DNA of 64,000 bases from an uncultured Lachnospiraceae bacterium (GTDB taxonomy: Bacteria; Bacillota; Clostridia; Lachnospirales; Lachnospiraceae), in contig CANRIV010000010.1 of assembly GCA_947630805.1 (NCBI GenBank), forward strand, positions 17,703 to 81,702, read 5' to 3'. Position numbers and translations under genes: made by a program. Shown in pieces: positions 52,846 through 61,237 of this stretch. The notes under the pieces were generated by a model that saw only the letters and a list, made by a program, of their open reading frames with translations, made no database searches and was not told where the DNA came from. Positions within the stretch are counted from its first letter, which is position 1, and every line of letters begins with the position of its first letter.

Positions 52846-53707
52846 ATTCATATCCTTTCTCCCTAATAATAATTTTTCCCTCTGCTTTCATGACAGACTG
52901 CTCTCTGATAATTTCTCCTACGCTGTCTGCTATAATCGTTCCTGACTTTGGATTTTTAATCGATTCAATATGACCTATAATATCTGCTTCCACTTCTGAA
53001 TATTCAAAAGATAAATCTGTATTTTCCATCTCACAATGAATCAGTTTCAAATTTTTGCAATAACACAAAGGCTGTGTCCCAATGATTTTGCAGTTTATCA
53101 ATGTCAATCCATCAGAAAACCATGCAAGATACTCTCCTTTTACCACAGAATTTTTCACCGTCACATTTTTGCTGTGCCAAAAAGCATCCTTTGTATCCAA
53201 TACACAGTCTGTTATCTCTAAATTTTCCACATACTGAAAAGAATATTTTCCTTTAAAATTGACATGTGACAATTTTATATTTTTACTATCTAAAAAAATA
53301 TATTCTGAATTGATACTAGAATGTGTAATATCAATATTCGTACATTTCCAACCAAACTCGCTGGAATTTATCATCGAATCAGATATCTTCGTATTACTAC
53401 ATTCTCTCAATAATTTTATTCCCAAAAACCGACATTTCCGGATTATTCCATCATGAGAATACCATATCGGAGCTCTTGTATTTTCATCAAAATCAGATTT
53501 CGTCAGCTCATATTTCTGTCCATGCCATAACGGATATCGGAGAGAAAACCGGCACTTATCTACTTTTATGTTTCTCGTTTCTTTCAAGACAGATTCTCCA
53601 TCCTGCTCTCCCGCAAAGGTGCAGTTTTTCACTTCCGTATTCTGCAGATGATACAAAGCTCTCTCTTCATCAAAACATTCGTTTTCAATTCTTTTTTCTA
53701 TTTTCAT
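52826..53707 (-). CDS. DUF3737 family protein, predicted right-handed beta-helix
   Basis: The 293-residue protein opens with the family sequence ENECFDEERALYHLQNTEVKNCTFAGEQDGESVLKE and then shows regular about-20-residue strand repeats. Examples are NIKVDKCRFSLRYPLWHG, NIDITHSSINSEYIFLDS, NLEITDCVLDTKDAFWHS, NVTVKNSVVKGEYLAWFS, and LTLINCKIIGTQPLCYC. This is the layout of a pectate-lyase-like beta-helix. The function is unknown; homologues commonly sit beside LysR regulators and cyclophilin-like or reductase genes. No signal peptide is present. It overlaps the upstream 81-aa gene by 23 bases. Confidence 0.9.
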   Translation of the reverse strand: MKIEKRIENECFDEERALYHLQNTEVKNCTFAGEQDGESVLKETRNIKVDKCRFSLRYPLWHGQKYELTKSDFDENTRAPIWYSHDGIIRKCRFLGIKLLRECSNTKISDSMINSSEFGWKCTNIDITHSSINSEYIFLDSKNIKLSHVNFKGKYSFQYVENLEITDCVLDTKDAFWHSKNVTVKNSVVKGEYLAWFSDGLTLINCKIIGTQPLCYCKNLKLIHCEMENTDLSFEYSEVEADIIGHIESIKNPKSGTIIADSVGEIIREQSVMKAEGKIIIREKGYEYEISES

Positions 53708-53930
53708 GCTTCTGCGCTTCTCCTTTTCTTATCTGATACACTAAATAATCAAGACACTCTATTTTCTTTTGGCATAAATGCAGTTCCTCCAGTAACTGTT
53801 TCCGATGTATACCAAGCATTTTTAATTCCTCTTTCCAGTTATTATTTTTCAGCACTTCCATAAACATATGGACTTCTTTCTCACTGCATCCTGCATCAAT
53901 CAGATTTTGCTTTATCATTGCGCCATCCAT
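53685..53930 (-). CDS. Small protein of unknown function upstream of DUF3737
   Basis: The 81-residue protein is helical and charged: MIKQNLIDAGCSEKEVHMFMEVLKNNNWKEELKMLGIHRKQLLEELHLCQKKIECLDYLVYQIRKG. It looks like a compact helical bundle or coiled coil. GGAG lies about 12 bases before the ATG. It is the first gene of the minus-strand operon with DUF3737 and the cyclophilin-like gene, with a promoter at 53964-53992. No domain was recognised, but overlap with the next gene and the promoter support it as real. Confidence 0.78.
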   Translation of the reverse strand: MDGAMIKQNLIDAGCSEKEVHMFMEVLKNNNWKEELKMLGIHRKQLLEELHLCQKKIECLDYLVYQIRKGEAQKHENRKKN

Positions 53931-53963
53931 ATTTCTTTTTGTCTCCTTTTTCTTTCTTTTATC

Positions 53964-53992
53964 ATTTTAACAGACATTCTATTAAATAACAA
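53964..53992 (-). promoter_or_regulatory. Promoter of the 81-aa/DUF3737 operon
   Basis: On the minus strand TTGTTA and TAAAAT are separated by 17 bases, about 34 bases before the ATG of the 81-aa gene. Confidence 0.6.
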
Positions 53993-54012
53993 ATATCTAT
54001 ATTACATATTGT

Positions 54013-54033
54013 ATTATGCTTGACAGGCATAAT
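54013..54033. promoter_or_regulatory. LysR-type binding site (dyad ATTATGC-N7-GCATAAT)
   Basis: A perfect 7-base inverted repeat with a 7-base centre contains the T-N11-A pattern expected of LysR-family sites. It overlaps the -35 box of the lysR promoter and lies upstream of the divergent operon promoter, so it can serve autorepression and activation at once. Confidence 0.65.
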
Positions 54034-54048
54034 TATAACAAATATACT
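54020..54048 (+). promoter_or_regulatory. Promoter of the LysR-family gene
   Basis: TTGACA and TATACT are separated by 17 bases, about 33 bases before the ATG. Confidence 0.75.
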
Positions 54049-54081
54049 ATTTAATAATTATCAAAAAAAGAGGAGAGCATG

Positions 54082-54954
54082 ATGGAAATCAGAATTTTAG
54101 AGTATTTTTTGGCGATTGCCAGAGAACAAAATATATCTAAGGCTGCGGAGAGCCTTCATCTTTCTCAACCGACACTTTCCAGACAAATCCATAACCTAGA
54201 AAATGAAATCGGAAAACAGCTTTTTACCCGAGGAAGCCGGCAGATTACTCTGACAGAGGAAGGAATGATTCTCCGAAAAAGAGCCGAAGAAATTATAAAT
54301 TTAGTGCATAAGACAGAAAACGAACTTTCTTATTCAGATAATACAATGAATGGAGAAATTTATATCGGAACAGGAGAGACGGAAGCTATCAGACACATTG
54401 CAAAAACTGCAAAAAAAATTCAAAAAGATTACCCGGACATTCGTTATCATATCATCAGTGCAGACAGTCAGGATGTGTTAGAGCGACTAGACAAAGGACT
54501 AATTGACTTTGGATTAATTTTTGGCGAAGTAGACCACACAAAATATAACGCTTTTCCTCTTGATGCTGTAGACCAGTGGGGCGTACTGCTTCCGAAAAAC
54601 TGCTCTCTCGCCCAAAAAAGTTCAATTACCGCAAAAGACTTGGAAGATTATCCTCTCATTTTTTCCAGACAGGTTTTTAAACATCAAGACCGACTTTCCA
54701 AATGGTTTCACAAAAATATTAATGACCTTCATGTTGTATCGACCTACAACCTGCTTTTTAATGCTTCTCTTATGGTGGAGGAAGGTATGGGTTATGCGCT
54801 TTGCCTGAATCATATCGTAGATACCAGTAGTGAAAGCCCTCTCTGCTTCCGTCCATTGAAACCTGCGTTAGAAGAAAATATTTCTATTATTTGGAAAAAA
54901 TATCAGGTTTTTACTAAAGCGATGGAATACTTTCTGGAAGTATTACAATCCTGA
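54082..54954 (+). CDS. LysR-family transcriptional regulator
   Basis: The protein (290 residues from the second ATG, which is better placed after GAGGAG) begins with the LysR HTH: MEIRILEYFLAIAREQNISKAAESLHLSQPTLSRQIHNLENEIGKQLFTRGSRQITLTEEG. The effector domain (about 90-290) contains GEIYIGTGETEAIRHIA and MVEEGMGYALCLNHIV. The ligand is unknown. It is divergent from the 81-aa/DUF3737/cyclophilin-like operon and upstream of an alpha/beta hydrolase in the same direction, so both are candidate targets. Confidence 0.95.
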   Translation: MEIRILEYFLAIAREQNISKAAESLHLSQPTLSRQIHNLENEIGKQLFTRGSRQITLTEEGMILRKRAEEIINLVHKTENELSYSDNTMNGEIYIGTGETEAIRHIAKTAKKIQKDYPDIRYHIISADSQDVLERLDKGLIDFGLIFGEVDHTKYNAFPLDAVDQWGVLLPKNCSLAQKSSITAKDLEDYPLIFSRQVFKHQDRLSKWFHKNINDLHVVSTYNLLFNASLMVEEGMGYALCLNHIVDTSSESPLCFRPLKPALEENISIIWKKYQVFTKAMEYFLEVLQS

Positions 54955-55079
54955 CTACTGTACTATGAGCGTTGCTGATATTTGTATGTATGTATTATCT
55001 TTCTAAATTTTTATAATTTTCATGAATCTGCAATTTCATACATACTATAATAATAATTCATGATTAAGAGGTTACTTTT

Positions 55080-56045
55080 ATGAAACGTTCCGTTCCATTG
55101 GAGCCTGCCGCGGAAATGGTCTGCAATCAGAGTGCTATTCCTCCACTGATTTTTCAATTACCACCGGAACAGGGAAGAGCGATATTAGAAAACGCCCAAA
55201 ATGCACCTGTATGCAAATATCCCGCAGACATAGCCGTGGATAATATAGACACCGACCGGGGAACAATATCTGTTTATTTTGTCAGCCCCACTGATTCTGC
55301 ACCAATTAAAAATATAATTTTTTATATCCACGGGGCCGGCTGGGTATACGGTAGCTTTCACACGCACGAAAAACTTGTCAGAGAACTATCTGCACGGACA
55401 AATTCTCTTGTTATTTTTCCAGAGTACACCCGCTCTCCAGAGGCCAGATATCCGGTAGCCATTGAACAGTGTTATTTTATCCTTTCATATCTTGAAGAAT
55501 TTATTAACCCTTATAATATTACAATCAATCATTACCCTTTGATTGTTGCCGGCGACAGTGTAGGTGGCAACATGGCAATCTCTATGATCTTAATGTCTGA
55601 AATGCGGTGCGGCCCCAAAGCACAAAAACTACTCCTATATTACCCTGTAACAAACGCCTGCTTCAATACACCGTCCTATCGGCAGTTTGCAGTCAATTAT
55701 TATCTTTATCGGGCACAAATGCAATGGTTTTGGAATCAATATGCTCCCTGCTGTTTGGACCGCAGCCAAATCACTGCCTCACCTCTTCGTGCAGACATGA
55801 ACTGTTTGAAAAATTTCCCTGATACAATGATTATTAATGGGGAGGCAGACGTATTGCGCAGTGAAGGTGAACACTTTGGAACAAAACTCCGTTGTGCCGG
55901 CGTAAACGTAACTGCCTTGCAAATTCAGGGAACAATCCACGATTTTGTTATGTTAAATTCTTTAGACCAGACCAATGCCTGCCGCATTGCCATGGATGCT
56001 TCCACTGCATGGATTAACAGAGAAAATCAACCGAATTGCCAATAA
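55080..56045 (+). CDS. Alpha/beta hydrolase of the hormone-sensitive-lipase type
   Basis: The 321-residue protein has the oxyanion motif HGAGW (HGGGW type) and the nucleophile Ser in GDSVGGNMA. The acid is the Asp in NGEADVLRSEGE and the base is the His in GTIHDFVML. This is the HSL/family IV esterase pattern; it probably cleaves small esters or acylated compounds. No signal peptide is seen. It is transcribed in the same direction as the LysR gene, 125 bases downstream, and is followed by a strong terminator. Confidence 0.92.
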   Translation: MKRSVPLEPAAEMVCNQSAIPPLIFQLPPEQGRAILENAQNAPVCKYPADIAVDNIDTDRGTISVYFVSPTDSAPIKNIIFYIHGAGWVYGSFHTHEKLVRELSARTNSLVIFPEYTRSPEARYPVAIEQCYFILSYLEEFINPYNITINHYPLIVAGDSVGGNMAISMILMSEMRCGPKAQKLLLYYPVTNACFNTPSYRQFAVNYYLYRAQMQWFWNQYAPCCLDRSQITASPLRADMNCLKNFPDTMIINGEADVLRSEGEHFGTKLRCAGVNVTALQIQGTIHDFVMLNSLDQTNACRIAMDASTAWINRENQPNCQ

Positions 56046-56056
56046 ATCATAACTAT

Positions 56057-56098
56057 AAAAAGGGACCCGGAAATCTAACAATTTCTGAATCCCTTTTT
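56057..56098. terminator. Terminator of the alpha/beta hydrolase gene
   Basis: AAAAAGGGA and TCCCTTTTT form a stem closed further inside by GAAAT/ATTTC. U-tracts are present on both strands, so it may also serve the convergent S1-domain gene. Confidence 0.85.
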
Positions 56099-56134
56099 CA
56101 TTACCATTTCTCCTAAGTGCCATAAAACTTCTCT

Positions 56135-56932
56135 TTAAAGTTTCAATCCCTTCAGCAAATCACCAAGAGAGGTGCCAACACTTTCTACTTTCGGAATATT
56201 TTTTACAATTTCCGCTTCTTCTTTGACCCGATTTTCTTCTTGTAGCGCTTTGATACTCAGACCAATTTTTCCATCTTCATTTTTAATTACTTTTGCCCGA
56301 ATTTTCTGACCCACTTCCAACACTTCTTTTGGAGACTTAATGTGATTCTCAGATATTTGAGAAATATGTACCAGTCCGGTAACGCCGTCTCCTAAATCAA
56401 TAAATGCTCCATAAGATTGAAGAGATTCTACCGTTCCTTCTACCACAGAATCCACAGAAATCTGAGCTATCGCTACTTCTCTCTGCGCTTTTCTGGCTGC
56501 CGCTGTCTCTTCTCTCAGAATTTCTCTGGCAGATAATACCAACTTGCCACTTTCCATATCAGCATCTATCACGCGCACTCTGATATCTCTCCCAAGCCAG
56601 TCATTCGTATCTTCCACATGATGAATATCCAGCCGGCTCACTGGAACAAAACCACGCACTCCTTCTACCAGCGCGATTACGCCTTTATTGACGATACCGG
56701 ATACTGTTACCGGAAGAATCTCTCCGGATTCTTTATACTTATAGATTTTTTCCCATGCAATCAATGTATCTGTGTCATATTCACCATTGCCCATATAAGC
56801 GTAAGATTCCTCTAAAGCCTGTCCTAAATTTTCCATCTTTTCCGGTGCAGCTTCTGGTACCTTTTCCGGTGCAGACTCTGATATCTCTTCCGGATTTGTT
56901 TCCACTACATTCTCTGTCGTCTTTTCTTCCAT
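56135..56932 (-). CDS. S1 RNA-binding domain protein (two S1 domains)
   Basis: The start at 56932 (MEEKTTENVVETNPEE) has AAAGGAG; the track start is nine codons upstream without a site. The 265-residue protein has an acidic, Glu/Pro-rich N-terminus (about 1-50) and two S1 domains. The first (about 70-150) is degenerate: GVIALVEGVRGFVPVSRLDIHH. The second (about 165-240) is typical: GTVESLQSYGAFIDLGDGVTGLVHISQIS. It resembles the short ribosomal S1-like proteins of Clostridia rather than full-length S1, and probably binds RNA during translation or decay. Confidence 0.9.
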   Translation of the reverse strand: MEEKTTENVVETNPEEISESAPEKVPEAAPEKMENLGQALEESYAYMGNGEYDTDTLIAWEKIYKYKESGEILPVTVSGIVNKGVIALVEGVRGFVPVSRLDIHHVEDTNDWLGRDIRVRVIDADMESGKLVLSAREILREETAAARKAQREVAIAQISVDSVVEGTVESLQSYGAFIDLGDGVTGLVHISQISENHIKSPKEVLEVGQKIRAKVIKNEDGKIGLSIKALQEENRVKEEAEIVKNIPKVESVGTSLGDLLKGLKL

Positions 56933-57106
56933 AATGCTCTCCTTTATTTTTGTATCCATTGATTTTCTTAAATTTTATTTTTATAATATGTCTTCATTTC
57001 TAAAACATCATATTTTTCCTCTTTTAATCATCTGATTTCATTCTACAGTTTTTCATTCAAAATTGCAAATAAGTAATGAAAAACAAATTCTTAAATGAGT
57101 TTTATT

Positions 57107-57907
57107 CTACTTTATCATATCATTCATACTGCCGGTGCGATATCCTGTCAAATCCAAAGTGACATATGTAAATCCATACTCTTTGAATTGATGAATGATT
57201 TCTTCTCTGTTTTCTAACACTTTTTCAAGTTCTTCCATTCCTACTTCTATTCGTGCCATTTTATCGTGAATCCGCACTCTTACCTGATGAAACCCCTTAT
57301 CGAGTAATAATTGTTCTGCCCGTTCCACCATTTTCAGTTTTTCTTCAGATATTATCTCCCCATAAACAAAACGGGAAGCCAGACAGGCAAAAGATTGTTT
57401 CTTCCATGTCGGAAGTCCCATCCGTTTCGATAACTCCCTGATTTCCTGTTTATAAAGTTCTGCATGACGCAGAGGACTTTTAATGCCCAGCTGTGCCACC
57501 GCCTCTAACCCCGGTCTGTAATCTCCGTTGTCATCCATATTAGACCCTTCTGCTATATTTTTAATGTTATTTTCTTCTGCCACCTGAATCATTTTTTCAA
57601 ATGTTTCCTTTTTGCACAAATAACATCTGTTTACCGGATTATTTCGAAAACCTTCAATATCCAGTTCGTCAGACGCAATGACAATATGTTTTATTCCTTC
57701 TTTTTTACAAAATTCTTCTGCCTCTTTCAGTTCTCTCTCCGGAAGCAAACAGGATTTTGCAGTGATGGCAAGGACCTTATCTCCCAGTACTTCATGCGCT
57801 ACTTTAAGCAAAAATGTAGAATCTACTCCTCCGGAGAAAGCGATTACCACATGATTAAGGCTTCGTAAATATTCTTTTAAATTATCCAATTTTTGTTCTA
57901 AATTCAT
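57107..57907 (-). CDS. larE: LarE: sulfur transferase of nickel-pincer cofactor synthesis
   Basis: LarE converts the two carboxylates made by LarB into thiocarboxylates in an ATP-dependent way, using sulfur from its own Cys or from a cluster-bound source. The 266-residue protein starts MNLEQKLDNLKEYLRSL and has the PP-loop AFSGGVDSTFLLK. Further family sequences are LPERELKEAEEFC, RCYLCKKETF, EGSNMDDNGDYRPGLEA and WKKQSFACLASRFVYGE, whose Cys is in the expected sacrificial or cluster-ligand position. An upstream TTG at 57955 with a fair ribosome site would add 16 basic residues and cannot be excluded. It is about 30 kb from larB and larC and has its own promoter. Confidence 0.92.
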   Translation of the reverse strand: MNLEQKLDNLKEYLRSLNHVVIAFSGGVDSTFLLKVAHEVLGDKVLAITAKSCLLPERELKEAEEFCKKEGIKHIVIASDELDIEGFRNNPVNRCYLCKKETFEKMIQVAEENNIKNIAEGSNMDDNGDYRPGLEAVAQLGIKSPLRHAELYKQEIRELSKRMGLPTWKKQSFACLASRFVYGEIISEEKLKMVERAEQLLLDKGFHQVRVRIHDKMARIEVGMEELEKVLENREEIIHQFKEYGFTYVTLDLTGYRTGSMNDMIK

Positions 57908-57959
57908 GTTAATTTGTTCGCTCCATTTTCTTTTCTTTTTTTCCTCTGTTATCAAAGAT

Positions 57960-57982
57960 AATCCTATCGGATTAATAGGATT
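57960..57982. promoter_or_regulatory. Operator-like dyad at the larE transcription start
   Basis: AATCCTAT-CGGATTA-ATAGGATT is a perfect 8-base inverted repeat with a 7-base centre. It sits immediately after the -10 box on the minus strand. It does not resemble the larB dyad. Confidence 0.6.
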
Positions 57983-58011
57983 ATTGTATCTTATCTAAAT
58001 TTACCTGTCAA
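57983..58011 (-). promoter_or_regulatory. Promoter of larE
   Basis: On the minus strand TTGACA and TACAAT are separated by exactly 17 bases. The strong consensus plus the adjoining dyad suggest a repressible promoter. Confidence 0.8.
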
Positions 58012-58149
58012 TCAACTTTGCACTCCAGAACAATATTACATTCATCTTCATAATCGTCAGACTGACATCTTAATATATCCTTTTGCTTTCATAACTTTTT
58101 TCTCAATATTTTAATATCTTTATTTTTTTGTGAAAGCAAATCGTAAAAA

Positions 58150-59715
58150 TTATATAATATTTTTTCTTTTCTCCCACAGTGCCAAAAATCCCCAGCAAAA
58201 AATAGTAATTCCAACAAAAATCGGTAATCCAATATCGCCGATAACACTATAAAGCGTCCTTTCTTTGGAAAAATGCAGCACTCCTGTAATCACACCCCGC
58301 TGTAAAGGACCAAGTTCCTCTGTAATCCGTCCGCGGGCATCAATGAGAGCGGAAACCCCGGAATTAGCAGCACGCACCATATCCCGCCCATTTTCAATAC
58401 TTCGCAATACCGCATGTCCCAAATGCTGATACACTTCCGGAGAATCTTTGTACCAGCTGTCGTTGGTCACTTCGACCAAAATTTCCGCGCCATCTATAGT
58501 ACTTTGTCGCACTAGATTTGGAAAAATCGACTCAAAACAGATAATGCAGCCAATATTACCCTTCCCGGTTTTTATCAATCCGCTTCCTTTTCCCTCGACC
58601 AGATCCTCTGATAGCAGATTAATCTTCGTTAAAAACGGAAAACAGTTTTCAAAAAAGGAACGATAGGGCATCGTTTCCCCAAAGGGCGTCAGATGGCGCT
58701 TCACATAGGGAGCGCTCACCGTATGAGGCTGAATCATAACCGCAGTATTTGCCTGTTTTCCTTCCAAATTCCAGAGAGCGCCCATGAGAATAGAAGTGTT
58801 CCCCTCCTCCGACAATGTCTGAAAGCTACTCAGTATCTTTTGAGAGGATTTGCTGTTTAACGTTACCGGCACTGCAGATTCCGCCCAGACCACCAAATCC
58901 GGTGAAGAATGGAAGGTTTTACGGGTAAGGTCCATCTGAGTATCAATGCAGTTTTGCGTGTTACTTTTTTTCCATTTTTCCCCTGAGAGAAAATTGCCCT
59001 GCACGGAACTAACGGTAATCTTCTTTTCAAAATCTTCTAACTCAGGCTGACGCAGGAGACCAAAACCCAAATTCCCCAAAAACAGGATAACAGCCAATAC
59101 TCCTGCCATAATCTTTCTATTTCCGTGACTGAGAAATACCAGAGCCAACAGTACATTGCAGCTTAAAATCAAAAGATCCGTACCATATGTTCCTACAAGG
59201 GACGCACCCTGTAAAAGAACAGGACAGCGAAACTGACCTACGGAAATGCGAATCCACGGAAATGCCAATTCTCCAAACTGGAGAATCCATTCCGAAAGAA
59301 GAAAAGTAGACAAAAATACCATAGCATATACCGGAAGGGAACGGCAGGTCTTTTTGACACAATGCATTCCTGCTCCCATGAAAAAAAAGAGTGTACCGTG
59401 CAATACACTGGGGCCCACACAGGCAAGAACAGTCAAAGAGATTGCTGCGGTCTTGGAAAGATTTGTCAATTCCATGGGATAAAGCATAGAAAACCACCAA
59501 TAAATAAACAGATAATAAAGAACACCAAAAAGACAACTTAACCCCAGATCCTTTCGTAATGTATTTTCTCTTTTTGACAACACACAAAACAGGGGTGCAA
59601 AGGAAAACCAGGATAAAAAAAATAGAGAGGGAAAATTATATGGAAGGGCAGAAAAAAAAGCGGAAAGCACCACGAGAACAAACTTTTTCCGCCAAATTGA
59701 TTCTCCTTTCTTCAC
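58150..59715 (-). CDS. lnt: Apolipoprotein N-acyltransferase (Lnt) homologue
   Basis: The 521-residue protein has about seven N-terminal membrane segments (about 8-215), a nitrilase-like domain (about 225-480) and a final membrane segment. The catalytic triad of Lnt is visible: Glu in VWAESAVPV, Lys in VKRHLTPFGE and Cys in GCIICFESIF. The start is GTG with GAGGGG upstream. Lnt adds a third acyl chain to lipoproteins; it is best known in diderms and actinobacteria. The nitrilase fold could also serve another amide reaction, but the membrane layout fits Lnt. Confidence 0.9.
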   Translation of the reverse strand: MKKGESIWRKKFVLVVLSAFFSALPYNFPSLFFLSWFSFAPLFCVLSKRENTLRKDLGLSCLFGVLYYLFIYWWFSMLYPMELTNLSKTAAISLTVLACVGPSVLHGTLFFFMGAGMHCVKKTCRSLPVYAMVFLSTFLLSEWILQFGELAFPWIRISVGQFRCPVLLQGASLVGTYGTDLLILSCNVLLALVFLSHGNRKIMAGVLAVILFLGNLGFGLLRQPELEDFEKKITVSSVQGNFLSGEKWKKSNTQNCIDTQMDLTRKTFHSSPDLVVWAESAVPVTLNSKSSQKILSSFQTLSEEGNTSILMGALWNLEGKQANTAVMIQPHTVSAPYVKRHLTPFGETMPYRSFFENCFPFLTKINLLSEDLVEGKGSGLIKTGKGNIGCIICFESIFPNLVRQSTIDGAEILVEVTNDSWYKDSPEVYQHLGHAVLRSIENGRDMVRAANSGVSALIDARGRITEELGPLQRGVITGVLHFSKERTLYSVIGDIGLPIFVGITIFCWGFLALWEKRKNII

Positions 59716-59861
59716 AATCTCACCCCCCTCTCAGTCTGATTTTTATTTTATCACAGGGAAAAAGAAAAAGTAAATACCTTCTCTCTTCCCCGTCCGTTCA
59801 TCCGGTACCAAATAGGAAAAATTTTCCATAAACAGAATCCGCTAAACTTTGCCCTCATAGA

Positions 59862-61082
59862 TTATACATGAAAAGTTTCTGTGACCTCCTCTGCATCTGG
59901 GCCTTTTAAATATGTTACTTGAACTGTATTCTTATCTGTAAATCCGGCTTTCTTGACCGCATTATTTGGATCTGCGGTACCATACATGTCGAGCGCAATT
60001 TCCCTGTAAGATTTTTTTTGAAACATGTCCTGAATAATCAGCTTATCCGTCTCAAACCGAATCAGTTTTGTACCGCTCTCATCTCGTGGATTTTCATAGA
60101 GTTCTGATACCCTGCCTTGCCTGCTGTCAAAGTAACGGACCTGATTGACGCCCGCGCCTGCAGAGGTGACAATCTTGACAATTTCATTTTCTAACTTTTC
60201 TGCAACAGGTTCTTTATATAAACCTTCTTCCCTGTATACAGTCTTTCCGTTAGAATCATACAACGCATATCTGTATTGCGTCTGATTATCCTGTTCATAA
60301 GTTTCCATTTGAACTGATGTATAATCAATCCTGTCTGACAATTTTAATTTCCATAATACATCTTTCTTTGCTTCCTGCTTTTCAAAATATTCCTCAACTT
60401 CTTTCTCGGTACTTGCCTTTCCGTTAATGCGGTAGATTCGTTTTGAATCGTCTTGTTCATCCATATCCATACAGCACAATTCAATAAAAGAACAGTTTTT
60501 CCCATCAAATTTCAGTTTCTCGATGAAGTTGACTACCGCGCCACCGGAAGATATAAATGTCCCGTCTTCCTTAATCTGTTCCATTCCCCTGAAAGGAAAT
60601 TCCCAGCCGTATACGGTGTCGGATTCACGATGTAATACTAAAATATCCGTATTACTCAATTCGATCAGAAGCTCTGAGTTCCCGTCAGAATCCATATCTG
60701 CTACGCACCATCGGTTCATTTCTACTTTTTCCGACTCTTGGGAAACATGATTTCCTACGTTTTCATTTTTATCACTGTCCGACGGTATCAGATAGCCCGA
60801 TGAAACATAATCTTTCAGATAAACTTCCTTTTGTGTGGCCGCATCATAAAACGCCGCCTGATTTTCAAAAACCTTTCCTATCAGTCGGTCATTGATTTTT
60901 GCCTGTGTTTGAGTGTTCGTCTTTTTAGCCTCAACTGTTTGTTCCTGTGTTTCTGCTACGGACGTTGCTCCCTGATTTTTTGCCGTTTCTTCTTTTTTTA
61001 CTGTCCCAACTTCCTTTTTTTGTGAACAGCCCACGATAGATAACATCGTCATAAAACATAATAAAATCCATATTTTTTTCAT
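59862..61082 (-). CDS. Lipoprotein of unknown function
   Basis: The start at 61082 (MKKIWILLCFMTML) follows GGAG; two earlier codons in the track are a TTG start. The 406-residue protein has a lipobox SIVGC with Cys19 lipidated and a Lys/Thr/Gln-rich linker to about residue 70. A globular part follows with ENQAAFYDAATQKEVYLKDYVSSG, WCVADMDSDGNSELLIEL (an EF-hand-like or FG-GAP-like acidic loop) and repeated short strands. I recognise no named family. It is a common type of surface lipoprotein in Lachnospiraceae, function unknown. Confidence 0.8.
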   Translation of the reverse strand: MKKIWILLCFMTMLSIVGCSQKKEVGTVKKEETAKNQGATSVAETQEQTVEAKKTNTQTQAKINDRLIGKVFENQAAFYDAATQKEVYLKDYVSSGYLIPSDSDKNENVGNHVSQESEKVEMNRWCVADMDSDGNSELLIELSNTDILVLHRESDTVYGWEFPFRGMEQIKEDGTFISSGGAVVNFIEKLKFDGKNCSFIELCCMDMDEQDDSKRIYRINGKASTEKEVEEYFEKQEAKKDVLWKLKLSDRIDYTSVQMETYEQDNQTQYRYALYDSNGKTVYREEGLYKEPVAEKLENEIVKIVTSAGAGVNQVRYFDSRQGRVSELYENPRDESGTKLIRFETDKLIIQDMFQKKSYREIALDMYGTADPNNAVKKAGFTDKNTVQVTYLKGPDAEEVTETFHV

Positions 61083-61117
61083 ACACAATACTCCTTTTTC
61101 ATTTTTCTTGTTTTCAA

Positions 61118-61161
61118 GACTTTGCTTCGCAAAGCACGCTCCTGACGGAGCTGGTCATTAA
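61118..61161. repeat. Dispersed hairpin repeat, copy 2
   Basis: GACTTTGCTTCGCAAAGCACG then CTCCTGACGGAGCTGGTCATTAAA matches copy 1 at 50848-50887. The stem CTTTGC/GCAAAG is identical and GCTCC/GGAGC is kept with a base change. It lies between two minus-strand genes, in the opposite orientation to their transcription. Confidence 0.75.
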
Positions 61162-61237
61162 ACCTATTGATTTGTGGTAAATTTCTTCATGATTCGAGAA
61201 GATAATATTACATAAGTTCACCCGACAAATGGGAAGT

